Positions 19,597 through 30,866 of a stretch of DNA of 64,000 nucleotides are shown here, in pieces. The notes beneath the pieces are model-generated. The model was not told where the DNA came from and made no database searches. It worked only from the letters and a program-made list of their open reading frames with translations. The DNA is from Cognaticolwellia mytili. GTDB lineage: Bacteria > Pseudomonadota > Gammaproteobacteria > Enterobacterales > Alteromonadaceae. The stretch lies in contig NZ_NBOF01000003.1 of NCBI RefSeq assembly GCF_002104475.1, forward strand, positions 310,001-374,000, written 5' to 3'. Positions within the stretch are counted from its first letter, which is position 1. Each line of letters starts with the position of its first letter. The translations under genes were made by a program, and so were the position numbers.

Positions 19597-19848
19597 ATGT
19601 CATTAACAGATAATAAACCTCGACTTCGCTGGGCATGTCGACGTGGAATGCTTGAACTAGATGTGCTTTTTATGCCATTTGTTGAAGAGGCGTACGATGA
19701 TCTTTCTGAAGAAGATAAGGCAACCTTTGAGCGTTTATTAGAGTGCCAAGATCCTGAGTTATTTGCTTGGTTTATGGGACATGAAACTTGTGAAGACAAA
19801 GAACTTAACGCCATGGTGCAATTTATACTACAGCGCATTAAGGTTTAA
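19597..19848 (+). CDS. sdhE: Succinate dehydrogenase FAD-assembly factor SdhE
   Basis: A small cytoplasmic protein that promotes covalent flavinylation of SdhA/FrdA. The 83-residue protein carries the defining RGMLELD motif near residue 15, followed by the five-helix fold with FERLLECQDPELFAWFMG. It is followed at once by a ygfX-like gene, matching the sdhE-ygfX pair of enterobacteria. Confidence 0.96.
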   Translation: MSLTDNKPRLRWACRRGMLELDVLFMPFVEEAYDDLSEEDKATFERLLECQDPELFAWFMGHETCEDKELNAMVQFILQRIKV

Positions 19849-19849
19849 T

Positions 19850-20293
19850 ATTGAGGTATCGCCTTCTGAAGTTAAGGCGATATTGAAATTTCTAATTGCC
19901 TTTGGCTGTTGCTATATCACATTGTTGTTCATGCTTGGTTTTAAACTCTGGTATACCCTAATAATACTGTTATTTACTTTCTTACTTATTAGCCACCGAA
20001 ACTTAATTCTTTTATTTTTACAACGAAAATCATCAACGTTCTTTGCGACATTTTTTCTTCAGCAGACTGATTTTTTCTTGTTGACGGATACTGGAGAGTG
20101 TCAGTTTAACAACCGAAAAGCATTGCAGTTATCTGCCCAATCTCAAGTCAATTTATGGGGCTATTGGTTAATATTCACGGACAGCAGTGTCAGTAAGAAA
20201 TACATATTCAAAGATAGTTTAACTGCTAAAGACCAAGCTAGAATGGCTCGAACAATTATGCGGTTAAGACAATTTCCATGCGAGACTGCTTAG
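19850..20293 (+). CDS. YgfX/CptA-like inner-membrane protein (start uncertain)
   Basis: The protein has two hydrophobic helices near its N-terminus (starting KAILKFLIAFGCCYITLL and WYTLIILLFTFLLI) and a cytoplasmic tail with strands such as FFLLTDTGECQFN and NLWGYWLIFTD. Partnership with sdhE and this layout fit YgfX. The start is not clear. The frame is open back to an ATG at 19763, but that would overlap sdhE by 86 bases. No ATG/GTG/TTG lies near the expected start, so an ATT at 19850 directly after sdhE is my best guess. TTG 19883 would cut into the first helix. Confidence 0.7.
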   Translation: MEVSPSEVKAILKFLIAFGCCYITLLFMLGFKLWYTLIILLFTFLLISHRNLILLFLQRKSSTFFATFFLQQTDFFLLTDTGECQFNNRKALQLSAQSQVNLWGYWLIFTDSSVSKKYIFKDSLTAKDQARMARTIMRLRQFPCETA

Positions 20294-20325
20294 CCTCGCT
20301 TATAGCCTATTTTTTATAGCTTAAC

Positions 20326-21921
20326 TTAAGGTTTTAAAATAGTAATTGTTGCTTCATCAAGCATGTTAGGGAAGTCGAGCGTGTAGTGTAAACCGCGGCT
20401 TTCTTTTCTGTTTAATGCTGATTTTATAATGAGCTCAGCTACTTGTACTAAATTACGTAGTTCAAGTAAATTATTGCTAACTCTAAAATGGCGGTAATAT
20501 TCTTCAATTTCGCTTTGTAGCATTTCTACTCGGTGCAATGCACGTTCTAAGCGTTTTGTCGTGCGAACAATACCAACATAATCCCACATAAACAGGCGCA
20601 ATTCGTGCCAATTATGTTGAATAACCACTTCTTCATCAGAGTCGGTAACACGACTATCATCCCATGCGGGCAATTTTATATAAGCTTGCTTGTGACTCAG
20701 CTTTTCTTCGATATCTGAAGCGGCAGCTCGGGCAAACACTAGGCATTCTAATAAAGAGTTACTCGCTAAGCGATTCGCCCCATGCAAGCCAGTGTATGAT
20801 ACTTCGCCTATTGCATATAAGTTTTCAGTATCTGTTTTACCTTGCTTATTAATCATGACACCACCACAGGTATAATGAGCGGCAGGGACAACTGGCATAG
20901 GCTGTTTGGTAATATCTATACCTAGTGAACGAGTTTTCTCATAAATAGTTGGGAAGTGCTGTTTAATAAAATCAGCAGATTTATGGCTGATATCTAAATA
21001 CATACAATCAGCGCCAAGGCGTTTCATTTCAAAATCAATGGCACGAGCAACGATGTCACGTGGGGCAAGTTCTGCTCGTTCATCAAAGCTTGGCATAAAA
21101 CGGCTGCCATCAGGGCGACGTAGAATAGCGCCTTCACCACGCAATGCTTCAGTGAGTAAAAAAGTACCAGCTTCTGGATGGAACAAACAAGTAGGATGGA
21201 ATTGGTTAAACTCCATATTGGCTACACGACAACCTGCGCGCCAGGCCATGGCAACGCCATCACCACTGGCAACATCAGGGTTTGAAGTATATTGATAAAC
21301 CTTACTTGCACCGCCGGTGGCTAAAATAGTTTTTTTAGCAAAAATGCTTTCAACTTTTTCGCTATTACGGTTCCATACGTAAGCGCCATTACATTGATTC
21401 TCACCCGTAGAGGCGTTTTCTTGGCAAACTAAGTCAATGGCGTTGTAACGTTCAAAAATTCGAATTCGACTATGATTTTTTACTTGCGAAACTAGTGTGG
21501 TTTGAATTGCTTGCCCTGTAGCATCGGCAGCGTGAAGAATTCTGCGGTGACTATGACCACCTTCGCGGGTTAAGTGATAATTAATATCGCCGTTATCTGT
21601 TGGTACATCACGGTCAAAACTAACACCTTTATCAATCAGCCACTCTAAACACATTTTGGCGTTTTCTGCGGTATATTGCACCGCGGCTTCATCGCATAAG
21701 CCAGCCCCTGCTATTATTGTGTCGTTAACGTGGGCATCAATGCTGTCACTCTTATCGAATACTGCGGCAACGCCGCCTTGCGCGTAAAATGTTGAGCCAT
21801 CATTAACTTGGCCTTTACTGAGGATAACCACGTCGGCATTTTTAGCTAAATGCAGTGCTAAAGATAATCCTGCTGCGCCACTACCGATAATTAAAACGTC
21901 GCAATTGTGTTGCTGATTCAT
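20326..21921 (-). CDS. nadB: L-aspartate oxidase
   Basis: FAD enzyme that oxidises L-aspartate to iminoaspartate, the first step of de novo NAD synthesis. The 531-residue protein has the N-terminal dinucleotide motif [18 protein letters not shown], the substrate loop [18 protein letters not shown], the covalent-free FAD elements [13 protein letters not shown], and [20 protein letters not shown]. The C-terminal helical domain begins near residue 435. It is convergent with ygfX and divergent from rpoE, as in many gammaproteobacteria. Confidence 0.97.
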   Translation of the reverse strand: MNQQHNCDVLIIGSGAAGLSLALHLAKNADVVILSKGQVNDGSTFYAQGGVAAVFDKSDSIDAHVNDTIIAGAGLCDEAAVQYTAENAKMCLEWLIDKGVSFDRDVPTDNGDINYHLTREGGHSHRRILHAADATGQAIQTTLVSQVKNHSRIRIFERYNAIDLVCQENASTGENQCNGAYVWNRNSEKVESIFAKKTILATGGASKVYQYTSNPDVASGDGVAMAWRAGCRVANMEFNQFHPTCLFHPEAGTFLLTEALRGEGAILRRPDGSRFMPSFDERAELAPRDIVARAIDFEMKRLGADCMYLDISHKSADFIKQHFPTIYEKTRSLGIDITKQPMPVVPAAHYTCGGVMINKQGKTDTENLYAIGEVSYTGLHGANRLASNSLLECLVFARAAASDIEEKLSHKQAYIKLPAWDDSRVTDSDEEVVIQHNWHELRLFMWDYVGIVRTTKRLERALHRVEMLQSEIEEYYRHFRVSNNLLELRNLVQVAELIIKSALNRKESRGLHYTLDFPNMLDEATITILKP

Positions 21922-22036
21922 ATATTCTTGGAATTAAGGTACAATAATTGATAGCTCAATATTAACTTTTATTGCAGTGACAAAACAGCCCAAAACAATT
22001 TTTATAAATAAAATTTAATTTTTTTCAATATTTATC

Positions 22037-22063
22037 GAACTTTTTAGCGCAAGGCCAGTCCTA
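22037..22063 (+). promoter_or_regulatory. Predicted sigma-E autoregulatory promoter of rpoE
   Basis: GAACTT (22037-22042), 15 bases, then GTCCTA (22058-22063). This resembles the E. coli sigma-E consensus GGAACTT-N15-GTCTAA. A start near 22070 would give a leader of about 60 bases before rpoE. Autoregulation of rpoE is known in E. coli; here it is inferred from the sequence. Confidence 0.6.
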
Positions 22064-22128
22064 CTTTATGCGTTTGCCATGAGCCAGATGTATATAAAGT
22101 TAAATGGTTAGTAGGAGATAAGGCTCAA

Positions 22129-22710
22129 ATGAGCGAACAGAACGTGGACCAAAAGTTGGTTGAGCGGGTACAACGTGGCGATAAAAACGCATTTAACCTG
22201 CTGGTAACGAAGTACCAACATAAAGTAGCAAATTTGGTGTCACGCTATGTAAAGAACCATAGTGATGTACCAGATATAGTGCAAGAAGCATTTATTAAAG
22301 CTTATAGAGCTTTACCTAATTTTAGAGGTGATAGTGCTTTTTATACATGGTTATACCGCATTGCGGTTAATTGTGCGAAAAATCATCTTGTAGCGGGAGG
22401 GCGCAAGCCTCCGGGTTCAGACATCGATGTAGAAGATGCTGAAATGTATGATTCAGGTGAGGCATTGAGAGAAAACGCATCACCAGAGAAGTTATTACTG
22501 ACCAATGAAATTAAAGAAGTCGTATTTAAAACTATTGAGCAATTACCGGAAGATTTGCGAACAGCAATCAACCTAAGAGAGCTAGAAGGATTAAGTTACG
22601 AAGAAATTGCAACGGTAATGGATTGTCCTGTTGGGACGGTACGTTCAAGAATATTTAGAGCACGAGATGCTGTAGATAAGAAAATACGACCATTATTACA
22701 GCAGCAATAA
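22129..22710 (+). CDS. rpoE: RNA polymerase sigma-E factor (RpoE/AlgU)
   Basis: ECF sigma factor for envelope stress. The 193 residues contain region 2 (about 22-92) with NLVSRYVKNHSDVPDIVQEA and FRGDSAFYTWLYRIA, and region 4 (about 130-185) with LRELEGLSYEEIATVMDCP and GTVRSRIFRARDAV. The ATG follows GGAGATAAGG. It starts the rpoE-rseA-rseB-rseC operon, and RseA (next gene) is its anti-sigma factor. Confidence 0.98.
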   Translation: MSEQNVDQKLVERVQRGDKNAFNLLVTKYQHKVANLVSRYVKNHSDVPDIVQEAFIKAYRALPNFRGDSAFYTWLYRIAVNCAKNHLVAGGRKPPGSDIDVEDAEMYDSGEALRENASPEKLLLTNEIKEVVFKTIEQLPEDLRTAINLRELEGLSYEEIATVMDCPVGTVRSRIFRARDAVDKKIRPLLQQQ

Positions 22711-22790
22711 ATGCAACAATCGTAAATAGTGTATTATTTAGTGACGATTCACTAAATAATTAATGAAGAGTTAGTTTTTAAGGTGTCATT

Positions 22791-23384
22791 ATGAGTGAAA
22801 ATAAGTTTGAGACAGTATCATCAGTAGTTGATAGTTATCAGCCCAACGATGAAATCATTGTGGATTTACTCAATGACGCTCACTTGTCTGCAACTTGGGA
22901 TCGTTACCATTTAATGGGCGATGTAATGCGTGGTGAAACATCTGATGTGATCAATTTAGATTTATCTTCAGAAATTGCCGCTGCAATAGCAGATGAACCA
23001 ACAGTACTAGCTCCTCGAACGTCTGATAACTTGGCAGCGAAATTCAAAGCTAAAGTTGTACATCTTGCTAAACCGTTTGGTCAAATGGCAATTGCTGCCT
23101 CAGCAGCAGGTTTGATGGTAATGGGCGTACAACAAAATTCAGCTGACAATAATGTAATTTTGCCAGAAAGCCAGGTGGTTAAAACGATGCCATTTGGTGG
23201 TATTGCTGAACCCGTTAGTTTGAACTTTCAACAAACTAGTCGCACCAATGAAAAACAGGCATTTGTTGAACAACAACGTCGTTTTCAAGCTTTATTATCC
23301 GATCATCAACAACAAATTAAGTTAAGCTCTGTTGATGTTAGCGAACAAGCTAAACAAGAGAAGGTTAAAGATCCGGTTAAATGA
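22791..23384 (+). CDS. rseA: Anti-sigma-E factor RseA
   Basis: Inner-membrane protein that holds RpoE inactive until cleaved by DegS and RseP. The 197-residue protein has an N-terminal cytoplasmic sigma-binding domain (about 1-90, with AHLSATWDRYHLMGDVMRGE), one membrane helix (about 98-115) and a periplasmic tail with a Gln-rich coil. The end overlaps rseB by 4 bases (ATGA), showing translational coupling. Confidence 0.93.
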   Translation: MSENKFETVSSVVDSYQPNDEIIVDLLNDAHLSATWDRYHLMGDVMRGETSDVINLDLSSEIAAAIADEPTVLAPRTSDNLAAKFKAKVVHLAKPFGQMAIAASAAGLMVMGVQQNSADNNVILPESQVVKTMPFGGIAEPVSLNFQQTSRTNEKQAFVEQQRRFQALLSDHQQQIKLSSVDVSEQAKQEKVKDPVK

Positions 23385-24343
23385 AATTAATTCGTAGTCT
23401 GCTGTTATTGGTAACCATAAGCACATCTGTAACAGCCAATGAAACTGAACAAGCCGAACCTTGGCTTGAACGCCTTGCACAATCTTTGCAATCCCTCAAT
23501 TTTAGTACTTCCTTTGTTGTAGTAAAAAATAATCAAGCTGAACCCTACCACTGGTTTCATGGTGTAAACGCTGATGGTGATGAATTAGAAATCCTCTCAT
23601 TACTCAATGGCCCTCGACGCGATATTTTACGTAAGAAAAATGTTGTCAGTTATATTGAGCCAGAATTACCTCCATATTCAGTTGTTTCTCAACAGATTTC
23701 TGGTCCCATTCCTGCTATTTTAAGGATGGATGCGACAACACTTTCACAAACATATGACTTTATTTCTGTTGGACGTAGCCGCGTATTGGGTCGTCCAGCG
23801 CAATTAATACGTATTGTTTCTAAAGATCCTCACCGTTATGGTCATTGGCTATGGTTAGATCAAAAAACAGGTATGCTGCTCAAGTTAGCGATAGCTTCAC
23901 GCACAGGGCAATTATTAGAGCAAATTCAATTTACTCATTTAGACATTACTCCTGAGCTTGGTGAAAGTTTGCAAAAATTACAGCAAAGCAAGTTACCTAA
24001 GGTGATTGAAATACCTGAGGGTTATCAAATGCAAACATTGCAATGGCAGGTCAAATGGTTGCCAGAAGGTTTTAAACAAATCAATGCTAATCGTCATCGT
24101 ATTTCAACGACGAAGAAGCCTGTAGAATTTATGTTATTCAATGATGGCTTAGTTGATGTCTCTGTTTATGTTAATAGTAGTGAATATACGCAACGTGCTA
24201 CTGACTATGTGATGGATGGTGCAACAACTGTATTAAATCAAGTGGTGAATGGTTTTGAGGTCAGTGTTGTAGGTAAAATCCCGGCTAAAACGGCTAAAGC
24301 CATTGCAGACTCGGTGCAACTTATTCCGAAAGTTGCACCATGA
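23381..24343 (+). CDS. rseB: Sigma-E regulatory protein RseB
   Basis: Periplasmic protein that binds RseA and senses mislocalised lipopolysaccharide. The 320-residue precursor has a cleavable signal peptide ending near VTA. The large LolA-like lipid-binding domain (about 25-210) contains GHWLWLDQKTGMLLKLAI. A smaller C-terminal MucB domain follows. It overlaps both neighbours by 4 bases (rseA and rseC), a tight operon. Confidence 0.94.
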   Translation: MKLIRSLLLLVTISTSVTANETEQAEPWLERLAQSLQSLNFSTSFVVVKNNQAEPYHWFHGVNADGDELEILSLLNGPRRDILRKKNVVSYIEPELPPYSVVSQQISGPIPAILRMDATTLSQTYDFISVGRSRVLGRPAQLIRIVSKDPHRYGHWLWLDQKTGMLLKLAIASRTGQLLEQIQFTHLDITPELGESLQKLQQSKLPKVIEIPEGYQMQTLQWQVKWLPEGFKQINANRHRISTTKKPVEFMLFNDGLVDVSVYVNSSEYTQRATDYVMDGATTVLNQVVNGFEVSVVGKIPAKTAKAIADSVQLIPKVAP

Positions 24344-24816
24344 TTGAAGAGAGTGCAACGGTTGTTGCGATTGAAAATGACAATATTACCGTTACTAGTG
24401 AGTTAAAATCCACTTGTAGCGGTTGTAAACAAATTGATAATTGTGGCAGTGGACAAGTGGCGAAGGCTTTTCCTCAAAAGCAGCTTTCTTTAACGGTAAA
24501 ATCAACTATACCATTGCAGTTAGGCGACAAAGTGATAATCGGCTTGAGCGAGTCTGCATTGTTATCATCTGCGTGGCAGGTATATTTACTACCGCTGTTT
24601 GGCTTGCTTGCAGCAGCATGGCTTGGGCAATGGTTAGTAAACAATAATATACTTGGCCATGAATTCTTCGCTATTATATTTGCTGTAGTTGGTGGTTATG
24701 CCGGTTTTTTATTGGCTAAACAGCAACAAAGTAAGCTTGAAAATTGTGCGGAATTAGCGCCAAAAATTATTCGTCGTCAAAATCAAAACATCGCTATTAC
24801 AGAAATCACTGATTGA
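24340..24816 (+). CDS. rseC: Sigma-E system protein RseC
   Basis: The 158-residue inner-membrane protein has an N-terminal domain with the family cysteine motif STCSGCKQIDNCGSGQ, two adjacent membrane helices (about 68-90 and 97-122) and a short cytoplasmic tail. RseC has been linked to sigma-E control and to electron transfer to SoxR. It is the last gene of the rpoE operon and lepA follows after 88 bases. Confidence 0.92.
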   Translation: MIEESATVVAIENDNITVTSELKSTCSGCKQIDNCGSGQVAKAFPQKQLSLTVKSTIPLQLGDKVIIGLSESALLSSAWQVYLLPLFGLLAAAWLGQWLVNNNILGHEFFAIIFAVVGGYAGFLLAKQQQSKLENCAELAPKIIRRQNQNIAITEITD

Positions 24817-24904
24817 ATCGCAACAAAAGATAGCCCCAGCGCGCTAAATTAGCTAAAATCTCGCCATTATTGAATTAACTACAAGCTTATTTGACTTCCC
24901 ATTT

Positions 24905-26695
24905 ATGAAACATATTCGAAATTTTTCTATTATTGCCCATATTGATCACGGTAAATCAACGCTTTCAGATCGCCTAATACAACATTGTGGTGGCCTTCAA
25001 GAACGTGAAATGGAAGCCCAAGTGCTTGATTCAATGGATATTGAGCGCGAGCGTGGTATTACCATTAAGGCGCAAAGTGTAACGCTTGACTATAAAGCAA
25101 AAGATGGTGAAGTATATCAACTCAACTTTATCGATACACCAGGCCATGTTGATTTCTCTTATGAAGTTTCGCGCTCATTGGCATCATGTGAAGGTGCTTT
25201 ACTTGTTGTTGATGCAGGGCAAGGTGTTGAAGCTCAAACGGTTGCCAATTGTTATACCGCTATTGAAATGGATTTAGAAGTTCGCGCGATATTAAATAAA
25301 ATTGATTTACCGCAAGCAGATCCTGAGCGTGTTAGTGAAGAGATTGAAGATATTATCGGTATTGATGCGACTGATGCAGTGCAATGTTCTGCTAAAACAG
25401 GTATTGGCATTGAAGATGTATTAGAAGATATTGTTGAACATATTCCAGCACCTGAAGGCGAGGTTGATGCCCCGTTACAAGCATTGATTATCGACTCATG
25501 GTTTGATAATTACCAAGGTGTTGTATCACTGGTTAGAATAATAAATGGCCAAGTGAAAAAAGGCGATAAAATGGTTGTTATGTCTACCGGGCAAGCACAT
25601 ATTATTGATAAAGTCGGTATCTTCACTCCTAAACAAACAGATACTGGCATATTGAAAACAGGTGAAGTTGGTTTCATTATTGCTGGTATCAAAGAAATTC
25701 ATGGTGCACCTGTAGGTGACACTATTACTATCTTTAAGAAAGAAGCTGAAAGCGCACTACCAGGCTTTAAAAAGGTTCAACCACAAGTTTATGCCGGTAT
25801 TTTCCCGATCAGCTCTGATGATTATGAAAACTTCCGTGATGCGTTAAATAAACTTAGTTTAAACGACGCTTCCTTATTCTTTGAACCAGAGAATTCATCA
25901 GCACTTGGTTTTGGTTTCCGTATTGGCTTCTTAGGTATGTTGCACATGGAAATTATTCAAGAGCGTCTTGCTCGTGAATATGACCTTGATTTGATCACAA
26001 CAGCGCCAACGGTAAATTATGAAATTGCTTGTACCAATGGTGATATTTTATCTATTGATAACCCTAGCGACTTACCGGCAATTAACAATATTGAAGAAAT
26101 TCGCGAACCAATTGTACAAGCAAATATTTTGGTGCCTCAAGAGCATTTAGGTAATGTAATTACCTTATGTATTGAAAAGCGCGGCGTACAAAAAGACATT
26201 ATTTATCACGGCAACCAAGTAGCCGTAACCTATGAGTTACCAATGGCTGAAGTGGTAATGGACTTTTTTGATAAATTAAAATCAACTAGTCGTGGTTACG
26301 CTTCACTTGATTATAATTTTGTGCGTTTTGAAGCCGCTGACATGGTTCGTGTTGATGTCATGATTAACGGTGATCGTGTTGATGCACTGGCGATGATCAC
26401 TCACAGAGCAAACTCTGTTGCACGTGGTCGTATGTTAGTTGAAAAACTTAAAGAATTAATTCATCGCCAAATGTTTGATATCGCAATTCAAGCGGCAATT
26501 GGTAACAACGTAATTGCTCGTACTACCGTGAAGCAATTACGTAAAAACGTAACGGCAAAATGTTACGGTGGTGATATCTCTCGTAAGAAAAAATTATTAC
26601 AAAAGCAAAAAGATGGTAAAAAACGTATGAAACAAGTCGGTAATGTTGAAGTACCGCAAGAAGCGTTTTTAGCTGTACTTAAATTAGATAATTAA
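24905..26695 (+). CDS. lepA: Elongation factor 4 (LepA)
   Basis: Ribosome-associated GTPase that affects initiation and elongation. The 596-residue protein has the G domain with [19 protein letters not shown], the switch region [20 protein letters not shown] and NKIDLPQA. Domains II, III, V and the LepA-specific C-terminal domain follow, ending near [18 protein letters not shown]. Length is standard. It leads lepB, rnc, era and recO. Confidence 0.98.
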   Translation: MKHIRNFSIIAHIDHGKSTLSDRLIQHCGGLQEREMEAQVLDSMDIERERGITIKAQSVTLDYKAKDGEVYQLNFIDTPGHVDFSYEVSRSLASCEGALLVVDAGQGVEAQTVANCYTAIEMDLEVRAILNKIDLPQADPERVSEEIEDIIGIDATDAVQCSAKTGIGIEDVLEDIVEHIPAPEGEVDAPLQALIIDSWFDNYQGVVSLVRIINGQVKKGDKMVVMSTGQAHIIDKVGIFTPKQTDTGILKTGEVGFIIAGIKEIHGAPVGDTITIFKKEAESALPGFKKVQPQVYAGIFPISSDDYENFRDALNKLSLNDASLFFEPENSSALGFGFRIGFLGMLHMEIIQERLAREYDLDLITTAPTVNYEIACTNGDILSIDNPSDLPAINNIEEIREPIVQANILVPQEHLGNVITLCIEKRGVQKDIIYHGNQVAVTYELPMAEVVMDFFDKLKSTSRGYASLDYNFVRFEAADMVRVDVMINGDRVDALAMITHRANSVARGRMLVEKLKELIHRQMFDIAIQAAIGNNVIARTTVKQLRKNVTAKCYGGDISRKKKLLQKQKDGKKRMKQVGNVEVPQEAFLAVLKLDN

Positions 26696-26738
26696 TTAGA
26701 ACTATACGAAATATAGCTAATTACACATTAGGAATAAT

Positions 26739-27659
26739 ATGGCAGTTTACTTTTCAATATTTTTAGTCATTGTTACCGTTATTACGGGCATTGTGTGGCT
26801 AGCTGATAAATTTTATTTAGCGCCACAGCGCCAGCTCAAACTGGTGAATGCTCAGGAACAGTGTGAAAGCGAATTAGATGAAAAAATAGTAGAGAAAATT
26901 CTCGAGGCACCTTTTTTTATTGATACCCCAGTACAAATTTTTCCAGTTATTGCTTTTGTATTGATATTGCGCTCATTTATCTATGAACCGTTTCAAATTC
27001 CATCTGGCTCTATGATGCCAACGTTACTTGATGGTGATTTTATATTAGTGAATAAGTTTAATTATGGATTACGTGATCCTGTAGTGCGTAACAAATTTAT
27101 TGAAGTAGGTTTGCCTGAACGCGGTGATGTGGTGGTATTTAAATACCCAATAAATCCCCAAATTGACTACATTAAGCGTGTTGTTGGCTTGCCTGGGGAC
27201 AGAATTATTTATAGAAATAAAATAATTTATATAAAACCTGCTTGTAAAGAGTCAGATGATAAGTGTCCTGACTTTGAACAAGTAAAGCAAACATTTAAAA
27301 ATAAGACGGATTATAGTGATGATGGTATGCCATTAACTCGCTATACATCAACCATGGGAGATAAAACTCATGACTTATTGGTTAATGAGAAAATTTTGCC
27401 ACGCACGCAGCATTACTTTAAACAAGGTGGTACTCAAGCAAATGAATTTTTAGTTCCTAAAAATCAATATTTTGTTATGGGTGATAACCGTGATAATAGC
27501 TTAGATGGTCGATTTTGGGGTTTTGTACCAGAGGAGAATCTAGTTGGTGAAGCTGTTGCTGTATGGATGAGTTTTGACTTTGAACGCACTTCTGAAAGCT
27601 TTTTGCCACGTTGGGTTCCTACGGGTGTACGCTTGTCTCGTATTGGTGGAATTGAATAA
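26739..27659 (+). CDS. lepB: Signal peptidase I
   Basis: Membrane serine protease that removes signal peptides in the periplasm. The 306-residue protein has two N-terminal membrane helices (about 1-22 and 66-80). The catalytic serine is in [13 protein letters not shown] (Ser91) and the general-base lysine in [13 protein letters not shown] (Lys146). The C-terminal motif [19 protein letters not shown] is present. It stands between lepA and rnc and stops 2 bases before the rnc start. Confidence 0.97.
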   Translation: MAVYFSIFLVIVTVITGIVWLADKFYLAPQRQLKLVNAQEQCESELDEKIVEKILEAPFFIDTPVQIFPVIAFVLILRSFIYEPFQIPSGSMMPTLLDGDFILVNKFNYGLRDPVVRNKFIEVGLPERGDVVVFKYPINPQIDYIKRVVGLPGDRIIYRNKIIYIKPACKESDDKCPDFEQVKQTFKNKTDYSDDGMPLTRYTSTMGDKTHDLLVNEKILPRTQHYFKQGGTQANEFLVPKNQYFVMGDNRDNSLDGRFWGFVPEENLVGEAVAVWMSFDFERTSESFLPRWVPTGVRLSRIGGIE

Positions 27660-27661
27660 TT

Positions 27662-28351
27662 GTGCTAAATACTCCAGTAGCAATCGCGCGGTTGTCGAAA
27701 AAAATAGGCTATAGTTTTAAAGAGCCAAAGTTATTGTTACAAGCATTAACGCACCGTAGTGCAAAAGGTGCCCATAACGAACGCTTAGAATTTTTAGGTG
27801 ATTCCATATTGGGATTTGTTATTGCTGAAGCTTTATTTAAACAATTCCCAGAACATGCTGAAGGTGATTTAACTCGAATGCGCTCAAGCTTAGTTAAAGG
27901 TGTTACTTTAGCTGAAGTAGGGCGTGATTTTGGTTTAGGTCAGCACCTTATTTTAGGACCTGGTGAGTTAAAGAGTGGCGGTCATCGTCGTGATTCTATA
28001 CTTGAGGATGCTGTTGAAGCTATTATTGGGGCAGTATATTTAGATTCTGACTTACCAACATGTAAGATTTTAATTCTTACTTGGTTTGAGCAACGTTTAG
28101 CTAATATTAAGCCCGGTAATGAACAGAAAGATCCAAAAACACGCTTGCAAGAATATTTGCAAGGACGAAAAATTCCTTTACCTCAGTACGAAGTAATTAA
28201 CACAACAGGGCAATCACATAACCAGCAGTTTACTGTTCGATGTATAACAAGCGTACTGGATAACGAAGTGATTACTAAAGGCAGCAGCCGTCGTAAGGCT
28301 GAGCAATCAGCTGCTTTGCAAGTTTTAACCTTAATCGAAAAGGCTAAGTAA
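27662..28351 (+). CDS. rnc: Ribonuclease III
   Basis: Double-strand-specific RNase that processes rRNA precursors and many mRNAs. The 229-residue protein has the catalytic RNase III domain with [16 protein letters not shown] and [17 protein letters not shown], and a C-terminal dsRNA-binding domain (about 155-225) ending [15 protein letters not shown]. Start is GTG, 2 bases after the lepB stop, implying coupled translation. Confidence 0.98.
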   Translation: MLNTPVAIARLSKKIGYSFKEPKLLLQALTHRSAKGAHNERLEFLGDSILGFVIAEALFKQFPEHAEGDLTRMRSSLVKGVTLAEVGRDFGLGQHLILGPGELKSGGHRRDSILEDAVEAIIGAVYLDSDLPTCKILILTWFEQRLANIKPGNEQKDPKTRLQEYLQGRKIPLPQYEVINTTGQSHNQQFTVRCITSVLDNEVITKGSSRRKAEQSAALQVLTLIEKAK

Positions 28352-28384
28352 GCTTTTTTGACACCTTAAGTTGATAACAAACTC

Positions 28385-29296
28385 ATGACTACAGAAAAAA
28401 AATATTGCGGTCTTATTGCCATCGTCGGCCGTCCAAATGTTGGTAAGTCAACCTTACTTAATACTTTGTTAGGTCAAAAAGTCAGTATTACTTCACGTAA
28501 ACCACAAACAACTCGCCATCGTATTTTAGGTATTCTATCTGAAAAAGACCACCAGGCTGTTTTGGTTGATACGCCGGGTCTACACTCTGAAGAAAAACGT
28601 GCCATTAATCGTTTAATGAATCGTGCGGCGAGTAGCACGTTAGCAGAAGTAGAGACCATTGTATTTTTAGTTGAAGGCACCCATTGGACAAATGATGATG
28701 AGATGGTGCTAACAAAAATTAAAAATAGCGGTGCTCCTTGTGTTTTAGTGGTGAACAAAATTGATAATATTCAAGATAGAGATAGTTTATTACCACACTT
28801 GCAAGAACTAGGCGCTAAGCACAGTTTTGCGGACATTGTGCCGATTTCAGCCAGTAAAGGTGATAATGTTGATGCGATTAAGGATATTTGTTTAAAAGCA
28901 TTACCTGAAGGGGATTTTTGGTTTCCTGAAGACTATATTACTGATCGTTCTAGCCGATTTATGGCTTCTGAAATTGTTCGTGAAAAATTGATCCGCTTTA
29001 CTGGCGATGAATTACCATACTCCACTACTGTTGATATAGAGCAGTTTAAAGTAGATGAAAAAGGCATCTTGCATATTAACGCGTTAATTTTAGTTGAGCG
29101 GAGTAGTCAAAAGCGTATGGTGATTGGCAATAAAGGTGAAAAACTAAAAGTCATCGGCCAAGAAGCAAGGCGCGATATGCAAACTTTATTTGACCGTAAA
29201 GTATTCTTAGAAACTTGGGTGAAGGTGAAGTCTGGCTGGGCTGATGATGAAAGAGCACTGAGAAGTTTAGGCTACGGTGATGATTATTCTGGCTAA
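28385..29296 (+). CDS. era: GTPase Era
   Basis: Binds 16S rRNA and helps mature the small ribosomal subunit. The 303-residue protein has the G domain with [25 protein letters not shown] and NKIDN, and the C-terminal KH domain with the RNA-binding segment [15 protein letters not shown]. It lies between rnc and recO as in E. coli. Confidence 0.98.
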   Translation: MTTEKKYCGLIAIVGRPNVGKSTLLNTLLGQKVSITSRKPQTTRHRILGILSEKDHQAVLVDTPGLHSEEKRAINRLMNRAASSTLAEVETIVFLVEGTHWTNDDEMVLTKIKNSGAPCVLVVNKIDNIQDRDSLLPHLQELGAKHSFADIVPISASKGDNVDAIKDICLKALPEGDFWFPEDYITDRSSRFMASEIVREKLIRFTGDELPYSTTVDIEQFKVDEKGILHINALILVERSSQKRMVIGNKGEKLKVIGQEARRDMQTLFDRKVFLETWVKVKSGWADDERALRSLGYGDDYSG

Positions 29297-29349
29297 TCTC
29301 GATTAGAGAATTTCAAAGAATAGCTTAGCTTAATGGTGTAGAGAGTTTA

Positions 29350-30036
29350 ATGAAAGAAACTACTCAGTTAGCGTTTGTTTTACATAGTAGACCTTATCGA
29401 GAGAGCCAAGTTCTTGTTGACCTGTTAACTGAGAAAGAAGGTAAAGTGGCGGCACTGAGTTATGTTGGTCACTCAGTAAAATCAAGCCGTAAAGCTTTGT
29501 TACAACCTTTTCTTCCTGTTAATGTCACTCTGAAAGGGCAATACAGTTTAAGAAATTTAGCACGGATAGAGCCTGCTGGAAAATCCATACCTTTAAAGAA
29601 AAGCGCACTATTTAGTGCCTTTTACATCAATGAATTACTCGTTAAGTTATTAACGGAAAATATCCCTTGTTGGGCGCTTTTTGAACAGTATCAAGCTAGC
29701 CTGCAGTCTTTGCTCGATGAGACGTCGCTGGAAATAACTCTACGTAAATTCGAATTGGTATTGCTCGATGAGCTTGGTGTTTCTTTTGACTTTTCTTTGA
29801 TTTTTGAACACACTGCTTCTGGGTTTTATTATTTGCCTGGAGATGGCTTTATTCCGGCTTATACAGTACTTAAACAAGCTTGTTATGACCAATTGCATTT
29901 GCAAGCTATCGCAGAGCAAGACTTTTCCAATCCCGCGACATTAACAACATTTAAAATTTTAATGAGACAAGTAATTAACCACTTACTCGGCGGCGTACCA
30001 TTAAATAGCCGTAAGTTATTTAATAAAAAAGTATAG
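29350..30036 (+). CDS. recO: DNA repair protein RecO
   Basis: Mediator that helps load RecA onto SSB-coated DNA. The 228-residue protein has an N-terminal OB-fold (AFVLHSRPYRESQVLVDLLT) and a helical C-terminal domain. No CxxC zinc motif is seen, as in E. coli RecO. Position before pdxJ is conserved. Confidence 0.95.
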   Translation: MKETTQLAFVLHSRPYRESQVLVDLLTEKEGKVAALSYVGHSVKSSRKALLQPFLPVNVTLKGQYSLRNLARIEPAGKSIPLKKSALFSAFYINELLVKLLTENIPCWALFEQYQASLQSLLDETSLEITLRKFELVLLDELGVSFDFSLIFEHTASGFYYLPGDGFIPAYTVLKQACYDQLHLQAIAEQDFSNPATLTTFKILMRQVINHLLGGVPLNSRKLFNKKV

Positions 30037-30088
30037 CTGTCATTATGACTTCAATAGTAACTTTAGTAGTTAAAATAAGAGATTGAGT

Positions 30089-30826
30089 ATGAAAGATATT
30101 TTATTAGGCGTAAACGTAGACCATATTGCCACATTACGACAAGCGCGTGGTACAAACTATCCAGATCCTGTTTACGCTGCGTCTGTTGCTGAACATGCTG
30201 GTGCTGATGGTATTACGGTACATTTACGTGAAGATCGTCGCCATATCCAAGACCGAGATATTCATGTATTAAAGCAAACATTACATACGCGCATGAACTT
30301 AGAAATGGCAGTTACTGATGAAATGCTTGATATTGCTTGTGATGTTAAGCCAGTTTTTTGTTGTTTAGTACCTGAAAAGCGTGCTGAATTAACCACTGAA
30401 GGTGGATTAGATGTTGCGGGTCAACAAGAAAAAATTAATGCTGCTGTTTCTCGGCTAGCTGATGCAGGTATTCAAACCAGTTTATTTATTGATGCTGATA
30501 AAAACCAAATTGATGCAGCGCTAGAAAGTAAAGCGACTTATATTGAAATTCACACTGGTCAATATGCTGATGCCGGCAATGAAGACGAACAACAGGTTGA
30601 ACTTGAACGTTTAATTGCTGGCATTGAATATGCTCACTCATTGGGCTTAAAAGTAAATGCAGGGCATGGTTTAAATTATTTCAATGTTAAGCCTATTGCG
30701 GCTATTCCTGAAATAATTGAGCTTAATATTGGCCACGCTATTATTGCTCGTGCTGTTATTGATGGTTTAGATAAAGCAATACGCGATATGAAACGTTTAA
30801 TGCTCGAAGCACGCGGTTTAGTATAA
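30089..30826 (+). CDS. pdxJ: Pyridoxine 5'-phosphate synthase
   Basis: Last step of the DXP-dependent vitamin B6 pathway; condenses 3-amino-2-oxopropyl phosphate with DXP. A TIM barrel of 245 residues with [16 protein letters not shown], the phosphate/substrate elements [14 protein letters not shown] and [15 protein letters not shown]. The start is taken at ATG 30089; an in-frame TTG at 30083 adds two residues but lacks support. acpS follows after 40 bases, the usual pair. Confidence 0.97.
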   Translation: MKDILLGVNVDHIATLRQARGTNYPDPVYAASVAEHAGADGITVHLREDRRHIQDRDIHVLKQTLHTRMNLEMAVTDEMLDIACDVKPVFCCLVPEKRAELTTEGGLDVAGQQEKINAAVSRLADAGIQTSLFIDADKNQIDAALESKATYIEIHTGQYADAGNEDEQQVELERLIAGIEYAHSLGLKVNAGHGLNYFNVKPIAAIPEIIELNIGHAIIARAVIDGLDKAIRDMKRLMLEARGLV

Positions 30827-30866
30827 GTAGTAAGTATTATATTGCTGTAAGCTAAAGGAGTAAGTT

